64,000 nt of DNA from Rhodovulum sp. MB263 (GTDB lineage Bacteria; Pseudomonadota; Alphaproteobacteria; Rhodobacterales; Rhodobacteraceae), in the NCBI RefSeq assembly GCF_002073975.1, contig NZ_CP020384.1, positions 1,860,001 to 1,924,000 on the forward strand, in the 5' to 3' direction. This document shows, piece after piece, positions 1 through 8,655 of this stretch. A program made the translations under genes and the position numbers. The notes beneath the pieces are model-generated. The model was given only the letters and a program-made list of their open reading frames with translations, was not told the origin of the DNA and searched no databases. The number at the start of each line of letters is the position of its first letter. Position 1 is the stretch's first letter.

Positions 1-648
1 TTCTACGAGATCCAGGCCGATTTCGCCAAGAACATCATCACCGGCTTCGTCCGGCTCGAAGGCCAGACCGTGGGCGTCGTGGCCAACCAGCCGATGGTTC
101 TGGCCGGCTGCCTCGATATCGACAGCTCGCGCAAGGCCGCGCGCTTCGTGCGCTTCTGCGACTGTTTCGAGATCCCGATCCTGACCTTCGTCGACGTGCC
201 GGGCTTCCTGCCCGGGACGGGGCAGGAATATGGCGGGGTCATCAAGCACGGCGCCAAGCTGCTCTTTGCCTATGGCGAGGCGACGGTGCCGAAGGTGACC
301 GTGATCACCCGCAAGGCCTATGGCGGGGCCTATGACGTGATGGCCTCGAAGCACCTGCGGGGTGATTTCAACTATGCCTGGCCCACCGCCGAGATCGCGG
401 TCATGGGGGCCAAGGGCGCGACCGAGATCCTGTACCGCTCGGAGCTGGGCGATGCCGAGAAGATCGCGGGCCGTACGAAGGATTACGAGGACCGCTTTGC
501 CAACCCGTTCGTGGCGGCCGAGCGCGGCTTCATCGACGAGGTGATCCAGCCGCATTCGACCCGCCGCCGCGTCAGCCGCGCCTTCGCCTCGCTCCGCGGC
601 AAGCGCCGCGAGACGCCGTGGAAGAAGCACGGTAACATTCCGCTTTGA
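1..648 (+). CDS. pccB: Propionyl-CoA carboxylase beta subunit, C-terminal part (5' truncated by window edge)
   Basis: The reading frame is already open at base 1 and ends in TGA at 646-648, giving the last 215 residues of a carboxyltransferase subunit. Visible family features are the [12 protein letters not shown] stretch, the [13 protein letters not shown] oxyanion/biotin-site segment and the C-terminal [17 protein letters not shown] and KKHGNIPL motifs typical of acyl-CoA carboxylase beta chains. Family knowledge: with PccA (encoded from 2859) it carboxylates propionyl-CoA to (S)-methylmalonyl-CoA in the cytoplasm, transferring carboxyl from biotin. The mutase encoded from 6457 takes the next step, so the substrate call is propionyl-CoA rather than acetyl-CoA or methylcrotonyl-CoA. 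Five small genes separate it from pccA. The N-terminal half is outside the window. Confidence 0.95.
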   Translation, partial: FYEIQADFAKNIITGFVRLEGQTVGVVANQPMVLAGCLDIDSSRKAARFVRFCDCFEIPILTFVDVPGFLPGTGQEYGGVIKHGAKLLFAYGEATVPKVTVITRKAYGGAYDVMASKHLRGDFNYAWPTAEIAVMGAKGATEILYRSELGDAEKIAGRTKDYEDRFANPFVAAERGFIDEVIQPHSTRRRVSRAFASLRGKRRETPWKKHGNIPL

Positions 649-687
649 GGCAAGGGCCCGCAGAAAGGGCCGAGGCAGAGGACTTCC

Positions 688-1038
688 ATGGACTCCAGGG
701 GCTGGCACATGCTGCGGGAGGAGGGCGCGCTGACGATGGCGCGGCAGCTTCCCGTGCGCTTCGACCTGTGCGCGAGCGCGGCCTTCCCGCGCGCCCGCAA
801 GGGACGGCTGGCCCTGCAGATCCGTCAGGATCTGTGGCGGATGCTGCAGGATCTGCGCGGGTTTTCGCCCGTGGTCACGGTTGAGGAGGAGGGGCAGGGG
901 CTGCGGGTAAGCGCCGGAGGTCGCGCCGCAGCCCCTTTCCCGCGATCCGATTGCGAGCGGAAAATCGCCGCCCTGCTGACCAGCCCGTCCCATCGCGCCC
1001 GCTGGCTGGCACAGGCGCGGCTGGAGCCCGGGGCATGA
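688..1038 (+). CDS. Small hypothetical protein between pccB and pccA
   Basis: A 116-residue, mostly hydrophilic protein with no signal peptide or membrane segment. A good Shine-Dalgarno (AGAGGA, 5 nt spacing) precedes the ATG at 688. An internal ATG at 736 (MARQLPVRFD) would give a 100-residue product and is a real alternative because the clearly structured part starts there: PRARKGRLALQIRQDLWRML, then LRGFSPVV. The stop overlaps the next start as ATGA at 1035-1038, so translation is probably coupled. It lies 40 nt after pccB in the same orientation. I do not recognise a named domain. The conserved-looking charged helix and the position suggest a real gene in the pcc operon, function unknown. 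Confidence 0.6.
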   Translation: MDSRGWHMLREEGALTMARQLPVRFDLCASAAFPRARKGRLALQIRQDLWRMLQDLRGFSPVVTVEEEGQGLRVSAGGRAAAPFPRSDCERKIAALLTSPSHRARWLAQARLEPGA

Positions 1039-1430
1039 TCCTGCGCGGGCTCCTTCTGGCCGGGGCGGTGCTGGCTCTGGGGGCGACCGGCGAGGTCGTC
1101 GAGCTGCCCTCGGGGCAGTCGGCCACCCATTTCGACACCATCACCGGCGAGCCGGGACCGGCCGGTCTGACGGTGCGGTTCCGCTTTCTCGTCCCCGGTA
1201 TCGCGCGTGACCTGGCCAGGATGCCGGCCACGCTGGCGCAGGGCGACATGGACTATCTCTGCGCGGAATACGCGCTGCCGCGGCTGGCCGACTCCGGCCC
1301 CGAACCGGCGCAGATCGTCATCACGCTCATGGACCGCCCGGTGCCCTTCGGGCAGCCCGATCCCGAGGCCACGCAGTTCTTCGAGGCCTACCGCCCCGAG
1401 GCGGGACGCTGCATCTGGGAAGGGTTCTGA
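1035..1430 (+). CDS. Exported small protein, DUF6497-like
   Basis: 131 residues. The ATG at 1035 overlaps the previous stop and is followed by MILRGLLLAGAVLALGATG, a classic short signal peptide, which decides this start over an upstream in-frame ATG at 951 that would bury the signal. The mature part contains VVELPSGQ, FDTITGEPGPAGLTVRFRF and a C-terminal EAYRPEAGRCIWEGF, with two cysteines (in DYLCAEYALP and GRCIWEGF) that could pair in the periplasm. I assign it tentatively to the Rhodobacterales family DUF6497 from memory of the motif pattern and its place in the pcc locus. Molecular function is not known. Location is inferred to be periplasmic. Confidence 0.6.
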   Translation: MILRGLLLAGAVLALGATGEVVELPSGQSATHFDTITGEPGPAGLTVRFRFLVPGIARDLARMPATLAQGDMDYLCAEYALPRLADSGPEPAQIVITLMDRPVPFGQPDPEATQFFEAYRPEAGRCIWEGF

Positions 1431-1628
1431 GACGATGCCGCATTCCCTTCGTCCGGCCGCTGTCGCGCCCGGCCATGCGCCGGTTTTGCCACAACCTTCG
1501 CGTGTTGCAGCGGTGGCATGTGCAAAGCTGAAAGATTGGGCTATCCTCCCGGGAGGTCGCGGCAAGGCGGCCTTTCCACAGGCAGGTGTCGGGTTCGGTC
1601 CCGCGCCAGAAACAGACGGGAGTGTCCC

Positions 1629-1754
1629 ATGTCCAAGAGTGTCAAAACCCTTTTCGCCTTCTCGCTCGTCGCCTTCGTCGCGGCCTGCGCCCAGAAGGAA
1701 GAAGTGGTCTATGTCGAGCCGGTCCAGCCCGAGCCGACCTACAACAAATACTGA
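1629..1754 (+). CDS. Very small lipoprotein (41 aa)
   Basis: Starting at ATG 1629, after a GGGAG ribosome-binding site, the product is MSKSVKTLFAFSLVAF followed by the lipobox VAAC and a 20-residue tail rich in Glu, Val and Pro ending YNKY. Cleavage and lipidation at Cys20 is inferred, leaving a mature peptide of about 22 residues. The reading frame extends upstream to 1518, but that part has no signal character and includes the ribosome-binding site, so I reject it. The gene stands alone between 198 nt of leader and a strong hairpin at 1764-1784, so it may be its own transcription unit. Function unknown. Its size means it is easily missed. Confidence 0.6.
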   Translation: MSKSVKTLFAFSLVAFVAACAQKEEVVYVEPVQPEPTYNKY

Positions 1755-1763
1755 TCTGGGCGC

Positions 1764-1784
1764 GGGGCGGGCCTGTCCCGCCCC
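1764..1784 (+). terminator. Hairpin after the 41-aa lipoprotein gene
   Basis: Perfect 8-bp GC stem (GGGGCGGG / CCCGCCCC) with a 5-nt loop, 10 nt after the stop codon, followed by AGCTTT. It is the right place and shape for a terminator, although the T-run is short. Confidence 0.5.
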
Positions 1785-1820
1785 AGCTTTGCCGCGCCCC
1801 GATCCTTACGGAGGCGCGTC

Positions 1821-2180
1821 ATGCTGAAACACAAGGGCTTTCCCTCCCGTCTGCCGGGAACCGATTTCCAGTTCACCATCCGCCGCGCGAACAAGGACGG
1901 GGCCACCCGTCTGATCGCGCGCGAGCGCTATGCCGACCGGCGCCCTGCCGATCGCCGCGCCGATGCGGGCTTTCTGGCCGCGCTGATCGAGCAGTTCGGC
2001 GACGCGCCCTTCGAGCGCGGAAATCTCGATGCGGGCCGGTTGTCCTGGCTGCTGGGCCGCGAGGTGGTGGCGGCCGAAGAGCCGTTCGATCCGGAAAGTT
2101 ATGACGCGCTGCTGCGAGTCGATATCGACTGCGCCCGGGCCGCCTTCCCCGAGCTTTTCGGCGGCGGAGGACCGGCGTGA
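1821..2180 (+). CDS. Hypothetical cytoplasmic protein (119 aa)
   Basis: ATG at 1821 follows a strong ribosome-binding site (ACGGAGG). The 119-residue product has no signal or membrane segment. It is basic at the N-terminus (KHKGFPSRLPG, FTIRRANKDG) and acidic at the C-terminus (EEPFDPESYDALLRVDIDCARAAFPELFGGGG). The body reads FLAALIEQFGDAPFERGNLDAGRLSWLLGREVV, predicted helical. I do not recognise the family. It is in the same direction as pccB and pccA, so it may belong to the pcc locus. Codon use resembles its neighbours, so it does not look foreign. Confidence 0.55.
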   Translation: MLKHKGFPSRLPGTDFQFTIRRANKDGATRLIARERYADRRPADRRADAGFLAALIEQFGDAPFERGNLDAGRLSWLLGREVVAAEEPFDPESYDALLRVDIDCARAAFPELFGGGGPA

Positions 2181-2523
2181 AACGGCTGGCCCTTCCCGGC
2201 GATCGGCGGGACTCCGCTCAAATGCGCTCTCCCTTGCGTTGTGGCCTTTTCTTTTGTTCGGGTTCCGGCAACAGTCTTACACGGCAGAACGGTCGTTCAC
2301 CCCTAGACCGGACTGTCCATTTTTATACTTATCATTCCCCAACCCCTAGGCCTGACCCTTTTTTCAGGGTCAGGCCGACCCTCTTCTCAAGCCGCGCCCG
2401 GACCCGAGCCACAAGGCGGATTGTCGCCCGCCGGTGGCTGGCCTTTGCGTATTTCCGTTTCGCGCCCCGTCACTTGCCGGTATCTTGTGGGCGCAAAACC
2501 AAGATCCGTGGAGGCGGAGTAGA
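2181..2523 (+). other. Intergenic region, 343 bp, no gene seen
   Basis: No convincing reading frame. It contains an AT-rich stretch at about 2318-2340 (a candidate promoter for the lipoprotein gene at 2524) and a perfect hairpin at 2349-2376. GC content dips clearly below the surrounding genes. Confidence 0.5.
2349..2376 (+). terminator. Perfect 11-bp stem-loop
   Basis: GGCCTGACCCT pairs with AGGGTCAGGCC around a T-rich 6-nt loop. There is no T-tract after it on this strand, so it could be a bidirectional terminator or an RNA-stability hairpin rather than a classical intrinsic terminator. Confidence 0.45.
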
Positions 2524-2727
2524 ATGCCCAGTCCAAAGTTTCTCGCCGTTCTGGCCGCAGCTGTCCTGCTGGCCGGGTGCAACATGTCCAATGACAGCCA
2601 GCGCGCCGTCGCGGGGGGGCTCGGCGGTGCGCTCATCGCGGATGTGCTGGACACCAACGTCGCGGCGGGGGCAGCAATTGGCGCGCTCGGCGGCGCCATG
2701 TGTGACGACGCGGGCGTCTGCCGCTGA
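2524..2727 (+). CDS. Small glycine-zipper lipoprotein (67 aa)
   Basis: ATG at 2524 is preceded by GGAGGCGGAG. The product begins MPSPKFLAVLAAAVLLAGC, a signal peptide with a perfect lipobox (LAGC, Cys19). It continues with a Gly/Ala-rich segment, VAGGLGGALIADVL then VAAGAAIGALGGAMC, which has the small-residue periodicity of glycine-zipper membrane-inserting lipoproteins. The tail has two Cys (CDDAGVC) near the C-terminus. The frame is open upstream to 2434, but that stretch lacks signal-peptide features. Family members are usually outer-membrane-associated with poorly known roles. Directly followed by a strong terminator at 2770. Confidence 0.65.
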   Translation: MPSPKFLAVLAAAVLLAGCNMSNDSQRAVAGGLGGALIADVLDTNVAAGAAIGALGGAMCDDAGVCR

Positions 2728-2769
2728 TCTGAACCGCTGGGCCCCGGGCCCGTCGGACGAGAATTTGTG

Positions 2770-2802
2770 AGGGTCATCGGGGCTGCGCGCCCCGGTGGCC
2801 CT
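2770..2802 (+). terminator. 14-bp stem-loop upstream of pccA
   Basis: Arms at 2770-2783 and 2789-2802 pair over 14 bp with two G-U pairs and a 5-nt loop, followed by TTGCTTTG. It ends the small lipoprotein unit, which implies that pccA at 2859 has its own promoter or depends on read-through. Confidence 0.6.
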
Positions 2803-2858
2803 TTGCTTTGTAAGCGCCGGGGCGGGCTCGTCCGGGCGGAACGCTAGAAGGGACAGAG

Positions 2859-4859
2859 ATGTTCGACAAGATCCTGATCGCGAACCGGGGGGAGATCGCC
2901 TGCCGGGTCATCAAGACCGCCCGCAAGATGGGCATCAAGACAGTGGCCGTCTATTCCGACGCCGACCGCCATGCGCTGCATGTGCAGATGGCCGACGAGG
3001 CGATCCATATCGGTCCTCCGCCCGCGAACCAGTCCTATATCGTGATCGACAGGATCATGGACGCGATCAGGGAAAGCGGCGCCCAGGCGGTGCATCCGGG
3101 CTATGGGTTCCTGTCCGAGAACAGGCTTTTCGCCGAGGCGCTGGAGAAGGCAGAGGTCGCCTTCATCGGCCCGCCTGCCAGCGCCATCGAGGCGATGGGC
3201 GACAAGATCACCTCGAAGAAGCTCGCCGCCGAGGCAGGCGTCTCGACCGTGCCGGGCTATATGGGCCTGATCGAGGATGCCGCCGAAGCGGTGAAGATCA
3301 GCCGCGAGATCGGCTATCCGGTGATGATCAAGGCCTCCGCGGGCGGCGGCGGCAAGGGCATGCGGATCGCCTGGAACGACCAGGAGGCGCGCGAGGGCTT
3401 CCAGGCCTCGAAGAACGAGGCCGCCAACAGCTTCGGCGACGACCGCATCTTCATCGAGAAATTCGTAACCCAGCCGCGCCATATCGAGATCCAGGTGCTG
3501 GCCGACACCCATGGAAACTGCGTCTATCTGCATGAGCGCGAATGCTCGATCCAGCGCCGGAACCAGAAGGTGATCGAAGAGGCGCCCTCGCCCTTCCTCG
3601 ACGAGGCGACGCGGCGCGCCATGGGCGAGCAGGCGGTCGCGCTGGCGCGCGCCGTCGGCTATTGCAGCGCGGGCACGGTCGAGTTCATCGTCGATGGCGA
3701 CAGGAATTTCTATTTCCTAGAGATGAACACCCGGCTGCAGGTCGAACACCCGGTGACCGAGCTGATCACCGGCATCGATCTCGTGGAGCAGATGATCAAC
3801 ATCGCCGCGGGCAAGACGCTGCCCTTCGCGCAGAAGGATCTGAAGATCAACGGCTGGGCCATGGAAAGCCGGCTTTATGCCGAGGATCCCTACCGCAACT
3901 TCCTGCCCTCGATCGGGCGGCTGACCCGCTATCGCCCGCCAGCGGAATCGGCACATGACGCGGCCATCGTCCGCAACGATACCGGCGTCTACGAGGGCGG
4001 CGAGATCTCGATGTATTACGACCCGATGATCGCCAAGCTCTGCACCTGGGCGCCGACCCGGGCGCAGGCCATCGACGAGATGCGGACCGCGCTCGACGCC
4101 TTCGAGGTCGAGGGGATCGGGCACAACCTGCCGTTCCTCTCTGCGGTGATGGACCATCCCAAGTTCTGCTCGGGCGAGATCAGCACCGCCTTCATCGCCG
4201 AGGAATATCCCGACGGCTTCGCGGGCGTCAGCCTGCCCGAGCCCGAATTGCGCAAGGTGGCGGCGGCGGCCGCCGCGATGTTCCGCGTGGTCGAGATCCG
4301 GCGCGCGCGCATCTCGGGGCGGATGGACAATCACGAACGCACCGTCGGCGGCGACTGGGTCGTGGTGGCCCAGGGCGAGAGCTTCCCGCTGAAGGTGAGC
4401 GCCGACCGCGAGGGGGCCACGATCCAGTTCCAGGGCGGCGATCATCACCGCATCACCTCGGACTGGACCCCGGGCCAGCCGCTGGCGGTCCTGCATATCG
4501 ATGGCGAGCCGCTTGTTCTCAAGGTGGCGCAGAGCTCGCATGGTTTCGTGATCCGCCATCGCGGCGCCGAGTTGAAGGTGCAGGTCTTCACGCCGCGTCA
4601 GGCCGAGCTTGCCGCGCTGATGCCCGAGAAGCTGCCGCCCGACACCTCGAAACTCCTGCTCTGCCCGATGCCCGGCCTGATCGTGACCGTCGATGTCGAG
4701 GAGGGCCAGGAGGTCCAGGAAGGTCAGGCGCTCTGCGTCGTCGAGGCGATGAAGATGCAGAACACGCTGCGCGCCGAGAAGAAGGGCATCGTCGCCAGGA
4801 TCAATGCCGGCCCCGGCGAAAGTCTGGCCGTCGACGAAGTGATCATGGAGTTCGAATGA
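2859..4859 (+). CDS. pccA: Propionyl-CoA carboxylase alpha subunit (biotin carboxylase + biotin carrier)
   Basis: 666 residues, normal for PccA. The N-terminal biotin carboxylase domain (about 1-450) starts MFDKILIANRGEIACRV and shows the ATP-grasp glycine loop GGGGKGMRI, the HERECSIQRRNQK segment and the EMNTRLQVEHPVTE active-site signature. A middle domain (about 470-580) joins to the C-terminal biotinyl domain with EAMKMQN; the biotinylated lysine is Lys632. Role (family knowledge): ATP-dependent carboxylation of biotin for transfer to propionyl-CoA by PccB, in an alpha6beta6 cytoplasmic complex. The start follows a GGGACAG site. DUF6492 follows after 4 nt, suggesting co-transcription. The pccB-pccA-mutase order supports the propionyl-CoA assignment. 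Confidence 0.97.
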   Translation: MFDKILIANRGEIACRVIKTARKMGIKTVAVYSDADRHALHVQMADEAIHIGPPPANQSYIVIDRIMDAIRESGAQAVHPGYGFLSENRLFAEALEKAEVAFIGPPASAIEAMGDKITSKKLAAEAGVSTVPGYMGLIEDAAEAVKISREIGYPVMIKASAGGGGKGMRIAWNDQEAREGFQASKNEAANSFGDDRIFIEKFVTQPRHIEIQVLADTHGNCVYLHERECSIQRRNQKVIEEAPSPFLDEATRRAMGEQAVALARAVGYCSAGTVEFIVDGDRNFYFLEMNTRLQVEHPVTELITGIDLVEQMINIAAGKTLPFAQKDLKINGWAMESRLYAEDPYRNFLPSIGRLTRYRPPAESAHDAAIVRNDTGVYEGGEISMYYDPMIAKLCTWAPTRAQAIDEMRTALDAFEVEGIGHNLPFLSAVMDHPKFCSGEISTAFIAEEYPDGFAGVSLPEPELRKVAAAAAAMFRVVEIRRARISGRMDNHERTVGGDWVVVAQGESFPLKVSADREGATIQFQGGDHHRITSDWTPGQPLAVLHIDGEPLVLKVAQSSHGFVIRHRGAELKVQVFTPRQAELAALMPEKLPPDTSKLLLCPMPGLIVTVDVEEGQEVQEGQALCVVEAMKMQNTLRAEKKGIVARINAGPGESLAVDEVIMEFE

Positions 4860-4863
4860 TCCG

Positions 4864-5868
4864 ATGACGCAGGCCCCGTCGAAGAAGCTGGACATCGTGA
4901 CCGTCGTGTTCTCGGGTGAGCTTGCGCTGCTGCGCTTGCAGGCGCGTTCGATTGCCCGCGAGTTCGACCCCGCCGCTCTGGGCGAGATCTTCGTCATCAT
5001 CAACGATCACGAGGAGGCGGCCTGCGTGGCGGCGGTCGAGGCAATGCGCGCCGATTACGGCCCGTTCGCCGACAGGCTGAAGGTCGTCCGGCCCGACACG
5101 TTGCTGTCGGTCTGCCCGACCCTCGGGGCGCGGCTTGAGAGGTTTTACCTGACCCATCTTCGGGGGGTGGGACGAAAACTGCGCGGCGCGGGCGGAGGCT
5201 GGCGCAGAAATGGCGGCTGGGGGATGCAGCAGGTCTTCAAGCTGCTGGCTGCAAGGCTGGGGTCGTCCCCCTATCTTCTTGTTCTCGACGCGAAGAACCA
5301 GTTCGTCGCGCCCGTCACCGGCTCGGATTTCGTGGCCGATGACGGGCGGCCGCGAAGCCGCGCGGTCGAGACGGCAGAAAAGCAGCAAGGCTGGATCAGG
5401 GCGTCTTTTGCCAAGCTTGCTTTGCCGGAACCAGCCTCCCTGGCCACGGCCCCGCCGACGATCACGCCGGTGGTCTTCGCCCGCGAGCATCTGAGATCCG
5501 CCCTGGCCCTGATCGAGGAAAAGCTGGGGCCGATCGAGCTGTTCTTTGCCCGGCGCCGGGGGAAGGCGACCGAGTTCATGCTTGTCTATGCCGCTCTCGA
5601 TCAGGGCAGGGGAAGGTGGTGGGAGCTTCACGCCGAGGGGCTGCCCGCCTCCTTCTCGCTGTTCTCCGTTTCCGGAATAGGCCAGATCGAGGCTCTGATC
5701 GCCGATGCGCGGCGCGGCGATTGCAAGCTGATCGGCATCCATCGCCGCCTCCTGTCCGCCCTCAACGAGGCCACCAACGATACCGCCCGCAAGGAGCTTG
5801 TCGCCTTCTGGCGCGAGCGCGACCTCATACGCTCCGACAGCGAGATCGAGGCAGTGTTTCATGCCTAG
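4864..5868 (+). CDS. DUF6492 family protein, possible glycosyltransferase-like
   Basis: 334 residues starting 4 nt after pccA, so almost certainly co-transcribed with it. The N-terminus LDIVTVVFSGELALLRLQARSIA followed by GEIFVIINDHEEA resembles the Rossmann-like start of GT-A nucleotide-sugar transferases. A QVFKLLAAR stretch is followed by LLVLDAKNQFVAP, where the LDAKN motif sits where GT-A enzymes carry the metal-binding DxD. These features fit DUF6492, a family of presumed glycosyltransferases with no characterised substrate that I know of. No signal or membrane segment. Why it is attached to propionyl-CoA carboxylase is unclear. The gene converges with the DUF4174 gene. Confidence 0.7.
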   Translation: MTQAPSKKLDIVTVVFSGELALLRLQARSIAREFDPAALGEIFVIINDHEEAACVAAVEAMRADYGPFADRLKVVRPDTLLSVCPTLGARLERFYLTHLRGVGRKLRGAGGGWRRNGGWGMQQVFKLLAARLGSSPYLLVLDAKNQFVAPVTGSDFVADDGRPRSRAVETAEKQQGWIRASFAKLALPEPASLATAPPTITPVVFAREHLRSALALIEEKLGPIELFFARRRGKATEFMLVYAALDQGRGRWWELHAEGLPASFSLFSVSGIGQIEALIADARRGDCKLIGIHRRLLSALNEATNDTARKELVAFWRERDLIRSDSEIEAVFHA

Positions 5869-5898
5869 GGCGTCGGGGCAAAGCGGGGGCGGTTTCGT

Positions 5899-6360
5899 TC
5901 AGCGCCGGTCGCGGACTTCCTGCTGGCGCAGCGGGATCTTGTCGATCGAGCGCGAGATCTCGCGGACGTTCCAGGGCATCGGCTTGCGGAACTTGACCTC
6001 GCCATCCTTGCCGATCAGCACCAGCATGAAGCCGCGCGGGCGCAGTTTCATGCGCAACTCGGAGCGGGCGTCGGGGTCGGTATCGACGATCACAACCACG
6101 TCACGTTCGGCAAGCTCGTCGATGCGCTCGGTCAGAAGCTGCATCTGGGTCCGGTATTGCGGGTCGGCCGGGCTGTCGGCAAAGACCACCACCGGCCGCG
6201 CCATCCAGTGGAAGTCGGACAGCCGGACACCTTCGGCCGCGAGCACCTCGTTGCGGTCGGCTTCCCAGCGCGCCAGCGGGTCGGGTTCGCTGACCGCGTC
6301 GGCGGTTCCGGCCAGCGGCACGAGCGCGACCCATGCCATGATCGTCAGGTGTTTTTTCAT
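5899..6360 (-). CDS. DUF4174 domain periplasmic protein
   Basis: 153 residues with a signal peptide (MKKHLTIMAWVALVPLAGTADA) after a strong AGGAGG site. The mature part begins DPLARWEADRNEVL and contains RPVVVFADSPADPQYRTQMQLL, ERDVVVIVDTDPDARSELR and RGFMLVLIGKDGEVKFRKPMPW. This is the DUF4174 pattern, a thioredoxin-like-fold family without catalytic cysteines. Family members are exported proteins of unknown function. It is transcribed away from the mutase gene, with 96 nt between the two starts that must hold both promoters. The 30-nt convergent gap to DUF6492 shows no clear terminator. Confidence 0.8.
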   Translation of the reverse strand: MKKHLTIMAWVALVPLAGTADAVSEPDPLARWEADRNEVLAAEGVRLSDFHWMARPVVVFADSPADPQYRTQMQLLTERIDELAERDVVVIVDTDPDARSELRMKLRPRGFMLVLIGKDGEVKFRKPMPWNVREISRSIDKIPLRQQEVRDRR

Positions 6361-6456
6361 GAGCCCTCCTGTCGGCCAAGATATAGGCGCAGGCGGGCGG
6401 AAAGCGAAGTCTGAACCCGCGCCCGGCGCGGTTCATGCAGAAGAAGGACGGATCCG

Positions 6457-8589
6457 ATGACGGACAAGACCACACGCTGGGCCGCGCTGGCCGAGAAGGA
6501 ATTGCGCGGCAAGCCGCTCGACGCCCTGACCTGGGAGACGCCCGAGGGCATTCCGGTCAAGCCGCTTTACACCGAGGCCGATACCGAAGGGCTGGCCCAT
6601 ATGGGCTCGATCCCCGGCGAGGCGCCCTTCACGCGCGGACCCAAGGCCACGATGTATGCCGGCCGGCCCTGGACGATCCGGCAATATGCGGGCTTCTCGA
6701 CGGCCGAGGAATCGAACGCCTTCTACCGCAAGGCGCTGGCTGCCGGGCAGCAGGGCGTGTCGGTGGCCTTCGACCTCGCGACCCACCGGGGCTATGACAG
6801 CGACCATCCGCGCGTCGTCGGCGATGTCGGCAAGGCGGGCGTGGCCATCGACAGCGTCGAGGACATGAAGATCCTCTTCGACGGCATCCCGCTGGGCGAC
6901 ATTTCCGTCTCGATGACCATGAACGGCGCGGTGATCCCGATCCTCGCGAGCTTCATCGTCGCGGGCGAAGAGCAGGGCGTCGACCGCAGGCAGCTTTCCG
7001 GCACAATCCAGAACGACATCCTGAAGGAGTTCATGGTCCGGAACACCTATATCTATCCGCCCGAACCCTCGATGCGGATCATAGCCGACATCATCGAGTA
7101 CACCTCGACCGACATGCCGCGCTTCAACTCGATCTCGATCTCGGGCTATCACATGCAGGAGGCGGGCGCGAACCTGGTGCAGGAGCTTGCCTTCACGCTC
7201 GCGGACGGCAAGGAATACGTGAAGACGGCGCTTGCGCGCGGGCTCGATGTCGATGCCTTCGCCGGCAGGCTCAGCTTCTTCTTCGCCATCGGAACGAACT
7301 TCTTCATGGAGATCGCGAAGCTCCGTGCCGCGCGGTTCCTGTGGCACCGGATCATGTCCGAGTTCGGGCCCAAGAACCCGAAATCGCTGATGCTGCGCAC
7401 CCATTGCCAGACCTCGGGCGTCAGCCTGGCCGAGCAGGACCCCTATAACAACGTCGTCCGCACCGCCTATGAGGCGATGAGCGCGGTTCTGGGCGGCACC
7501 CAGTCGCTCCATACCAACGCCTTCGACGAGGCGATCGCGCTGCCGACCGAATTCTCGGCCCGGATCGCGCGGAACACCCAGCTGATCCTGCAGAACGAGA
7601 CCAAGGTCACGAAGGTCGTCGATCCGCTGGCGGGGTCCTACTATGTCGAGAAGCTGACCGCGGACCTGGCCGATGCGGCCTGGGCGATCATCTGCGAGAT
7701 CGACGAGATGGGCGGCATGACCAAGGCGGTGGCCTCTGGCATGCCCAAGCTCCGGATCGAGGAGGCCGCCGCCCGCTGGCAGGCCCGGGTCGACCGCGGC
7801 GAAGAGGTGATCGTCGGCGTCAACAAGTTCCGGCTCGAGAAGGAAGACGAGATCGACATCCTGGATGTCGACAATGTCAGAGTCCGCCAGAGCCAGGTGG
7901 CCCGCATCGAGAAGATCCGGGCCACCCGCGATCAGGCCGCCTGCGATCACGCGCTGGCGGCTCTGGAAGAGGCCGCGCGAAGCGGCGAAGGGAACCTCTT
8001 GCGGCTGGCGGTCGAGGCCGCCCGCACGCGCGCCACGGTGGGAGAAATCAGCATGGCGATGGAAAAGGTGTTCGGGAGACACCGCGCCGAGGTCAGGACG
8101 CTCTCGGGCGTCTATGGCGCGGCCTATGAGGGCGATGAGGGATTCGCCGCGATCCAGAAATCGGTGGAGGATTTCGCCGAGGAAGAAGGACGGCGGCCGC
8201 GGATGCTGGTCGTGAAGATGGGGCAGGACGGGCATGACCGCGGCGCCAAGGTGATCGCGACGGCCTTTGCCGATATCGGCTTCGACGTCGATGTGGGCAC
8301 GCTGTTCCAGACCCCCGAGGAAGCGGCGCAGGACGCGGTCGACAATGACGTGCACGTGGTCGGGATCTCGTCCCTGGCGGCGGGTCACAAGACCCTGGCG
8401 CCCAAGCTGATCGAGGCGCTGAAGGCGCAGGGGGCCGAGGATATCATCGTGATCTGCGGGGGGGTGATCCCGCATCAGGATTACGATTTCCTGCGGCAGG
8501 CGGGCGTCAAGGCGATCTTCGGGCCCGGAACGAACATTCCCGCGGCGGCCAATGATATCCTGCGCCTGATCCGCGAAGCCCGCGGCTGA
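6457..8589 (+). CDS. scpA: Methylmalonyl-CoA mutase
   Basis: 710 residues, the normal length of the large catalytic chain. It converts (R)-methylmalonyl-CoA to succinyl-CoA with adenosylcobalamin in the cytoplasm. The N-terminal TIM-barrel domain shows [27 protein letters not shown]-type substrate-channel residues, [12 protein letters not shown] and [19 protein letters not shown]. The C-terminal B12 domain (about 575-710) has the DGHDRG signature with the cobalt-ligand His593, and downstream [11 protein letters not shown]. No small subunit gene is adjacent, consistent with a homodimeric enzyme. It completes the propionyl-CoA route begun by pccB and pccA, and would also serve the ethylmalonyl-CoA pathway. 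Followed by a strong hairpin. Confidence 0.97.
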   Translation: MTDKTTRWAALAEKELRGKPLDALTWETPEGIPVKPLYTEADTEGLAHMGSIPGEAPFTRGPKATMYAGRPWTIRQYAGFSTAEESNAFYRKALAAGQQGVSVAFDLATHRGYDSDHPRVVGDVGKAGVAIDSVEDMKILFDGIPLGDISVSMTMNGAVIPILASFIVAGEEQGVDRRQLSGTIQNDILKEFMVRNTYIYPPEPSMRIIADIIEYTSTDMPRFNSISISGYHMQEAGANLVQELAFTLADGKEYVKTALARGLDVDAFAGRLSFFFAIGTNFFMEIAKLRAARFLWHRIMSEFGPKNPKSLMLRTHCQTSGVSLAEQDPYNNVVRTAYEAMSAVLGGTQSLHTNAFDEAIALPTEFSARIARNTQLILQNETKVTKVVDPLAGSYYVEKLTADLADAAWAIICEIDEMGGMTKAVASGMPKLRIEEAAARWQARVDRGEEVIVGVNKFRLEKEDEIDILDVDNVRVRQSQVARIEKIRATRDQAACDHALAALEEAARSGEGNLLRLAVEAARTRATVGEISMAMEKVFGRHRAEVRTLSGVYGAAYEGDEGFAAIQKSVEDFAEEEGRRPRMLVVKMGQDGHDRGAKVIATAFADIGFDVDVGTLFQTPEEAAQDAVDNDVHVVGISSLAAGHKTLAPKLIEALKAQGAEDIIVICGGVIPHQDYDFLRQAGVKAIFGPGTNIPAAANDILRLIREARG

Positions 8590-8600
8590 TCGGGAGCAAG

Positions 8601-8630
8601 GCCCGGGCCGCCCTTTCGGGCGGCCCGGGC
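8601..8630 (+). terminator. 13-bp perfect hairpin after the mutase gene
   Basis: GCCCGGGCCGCCC and its exact complement flank a TTTC loop, 11 nt after the mutase stop. No T-run follows directly, but A/T-rich inverted repeats do. Probable terminator. Confidence 0.7.
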
Positions 8631-8631
8631 C

Positions 8632-8654
8632 AAAAGTTTTCGGCGAAAACTTTT
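8632..8654. repeat. A/T-rich inverted repeat 1 (11-bp arms)
   Basis: AAAAGTTTTCG, one G, then the exact reverse complement. Its T-rich arms could give the T-tract for a terminator in either direction between the convergent mutase and nhaA genes. Confidence 0.6.
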
Positions 8655-8655
8655 G

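Noticed and set aside
6433-8475. 680-codon open frame on the minus strand, opposite methylmalonyl-CoA mutase
   Set aside because: His/Arg/Asp/Leu-rich translation with no family motif, fully antisense to a confidently identified gene; a shadow caused by high GC codon use.
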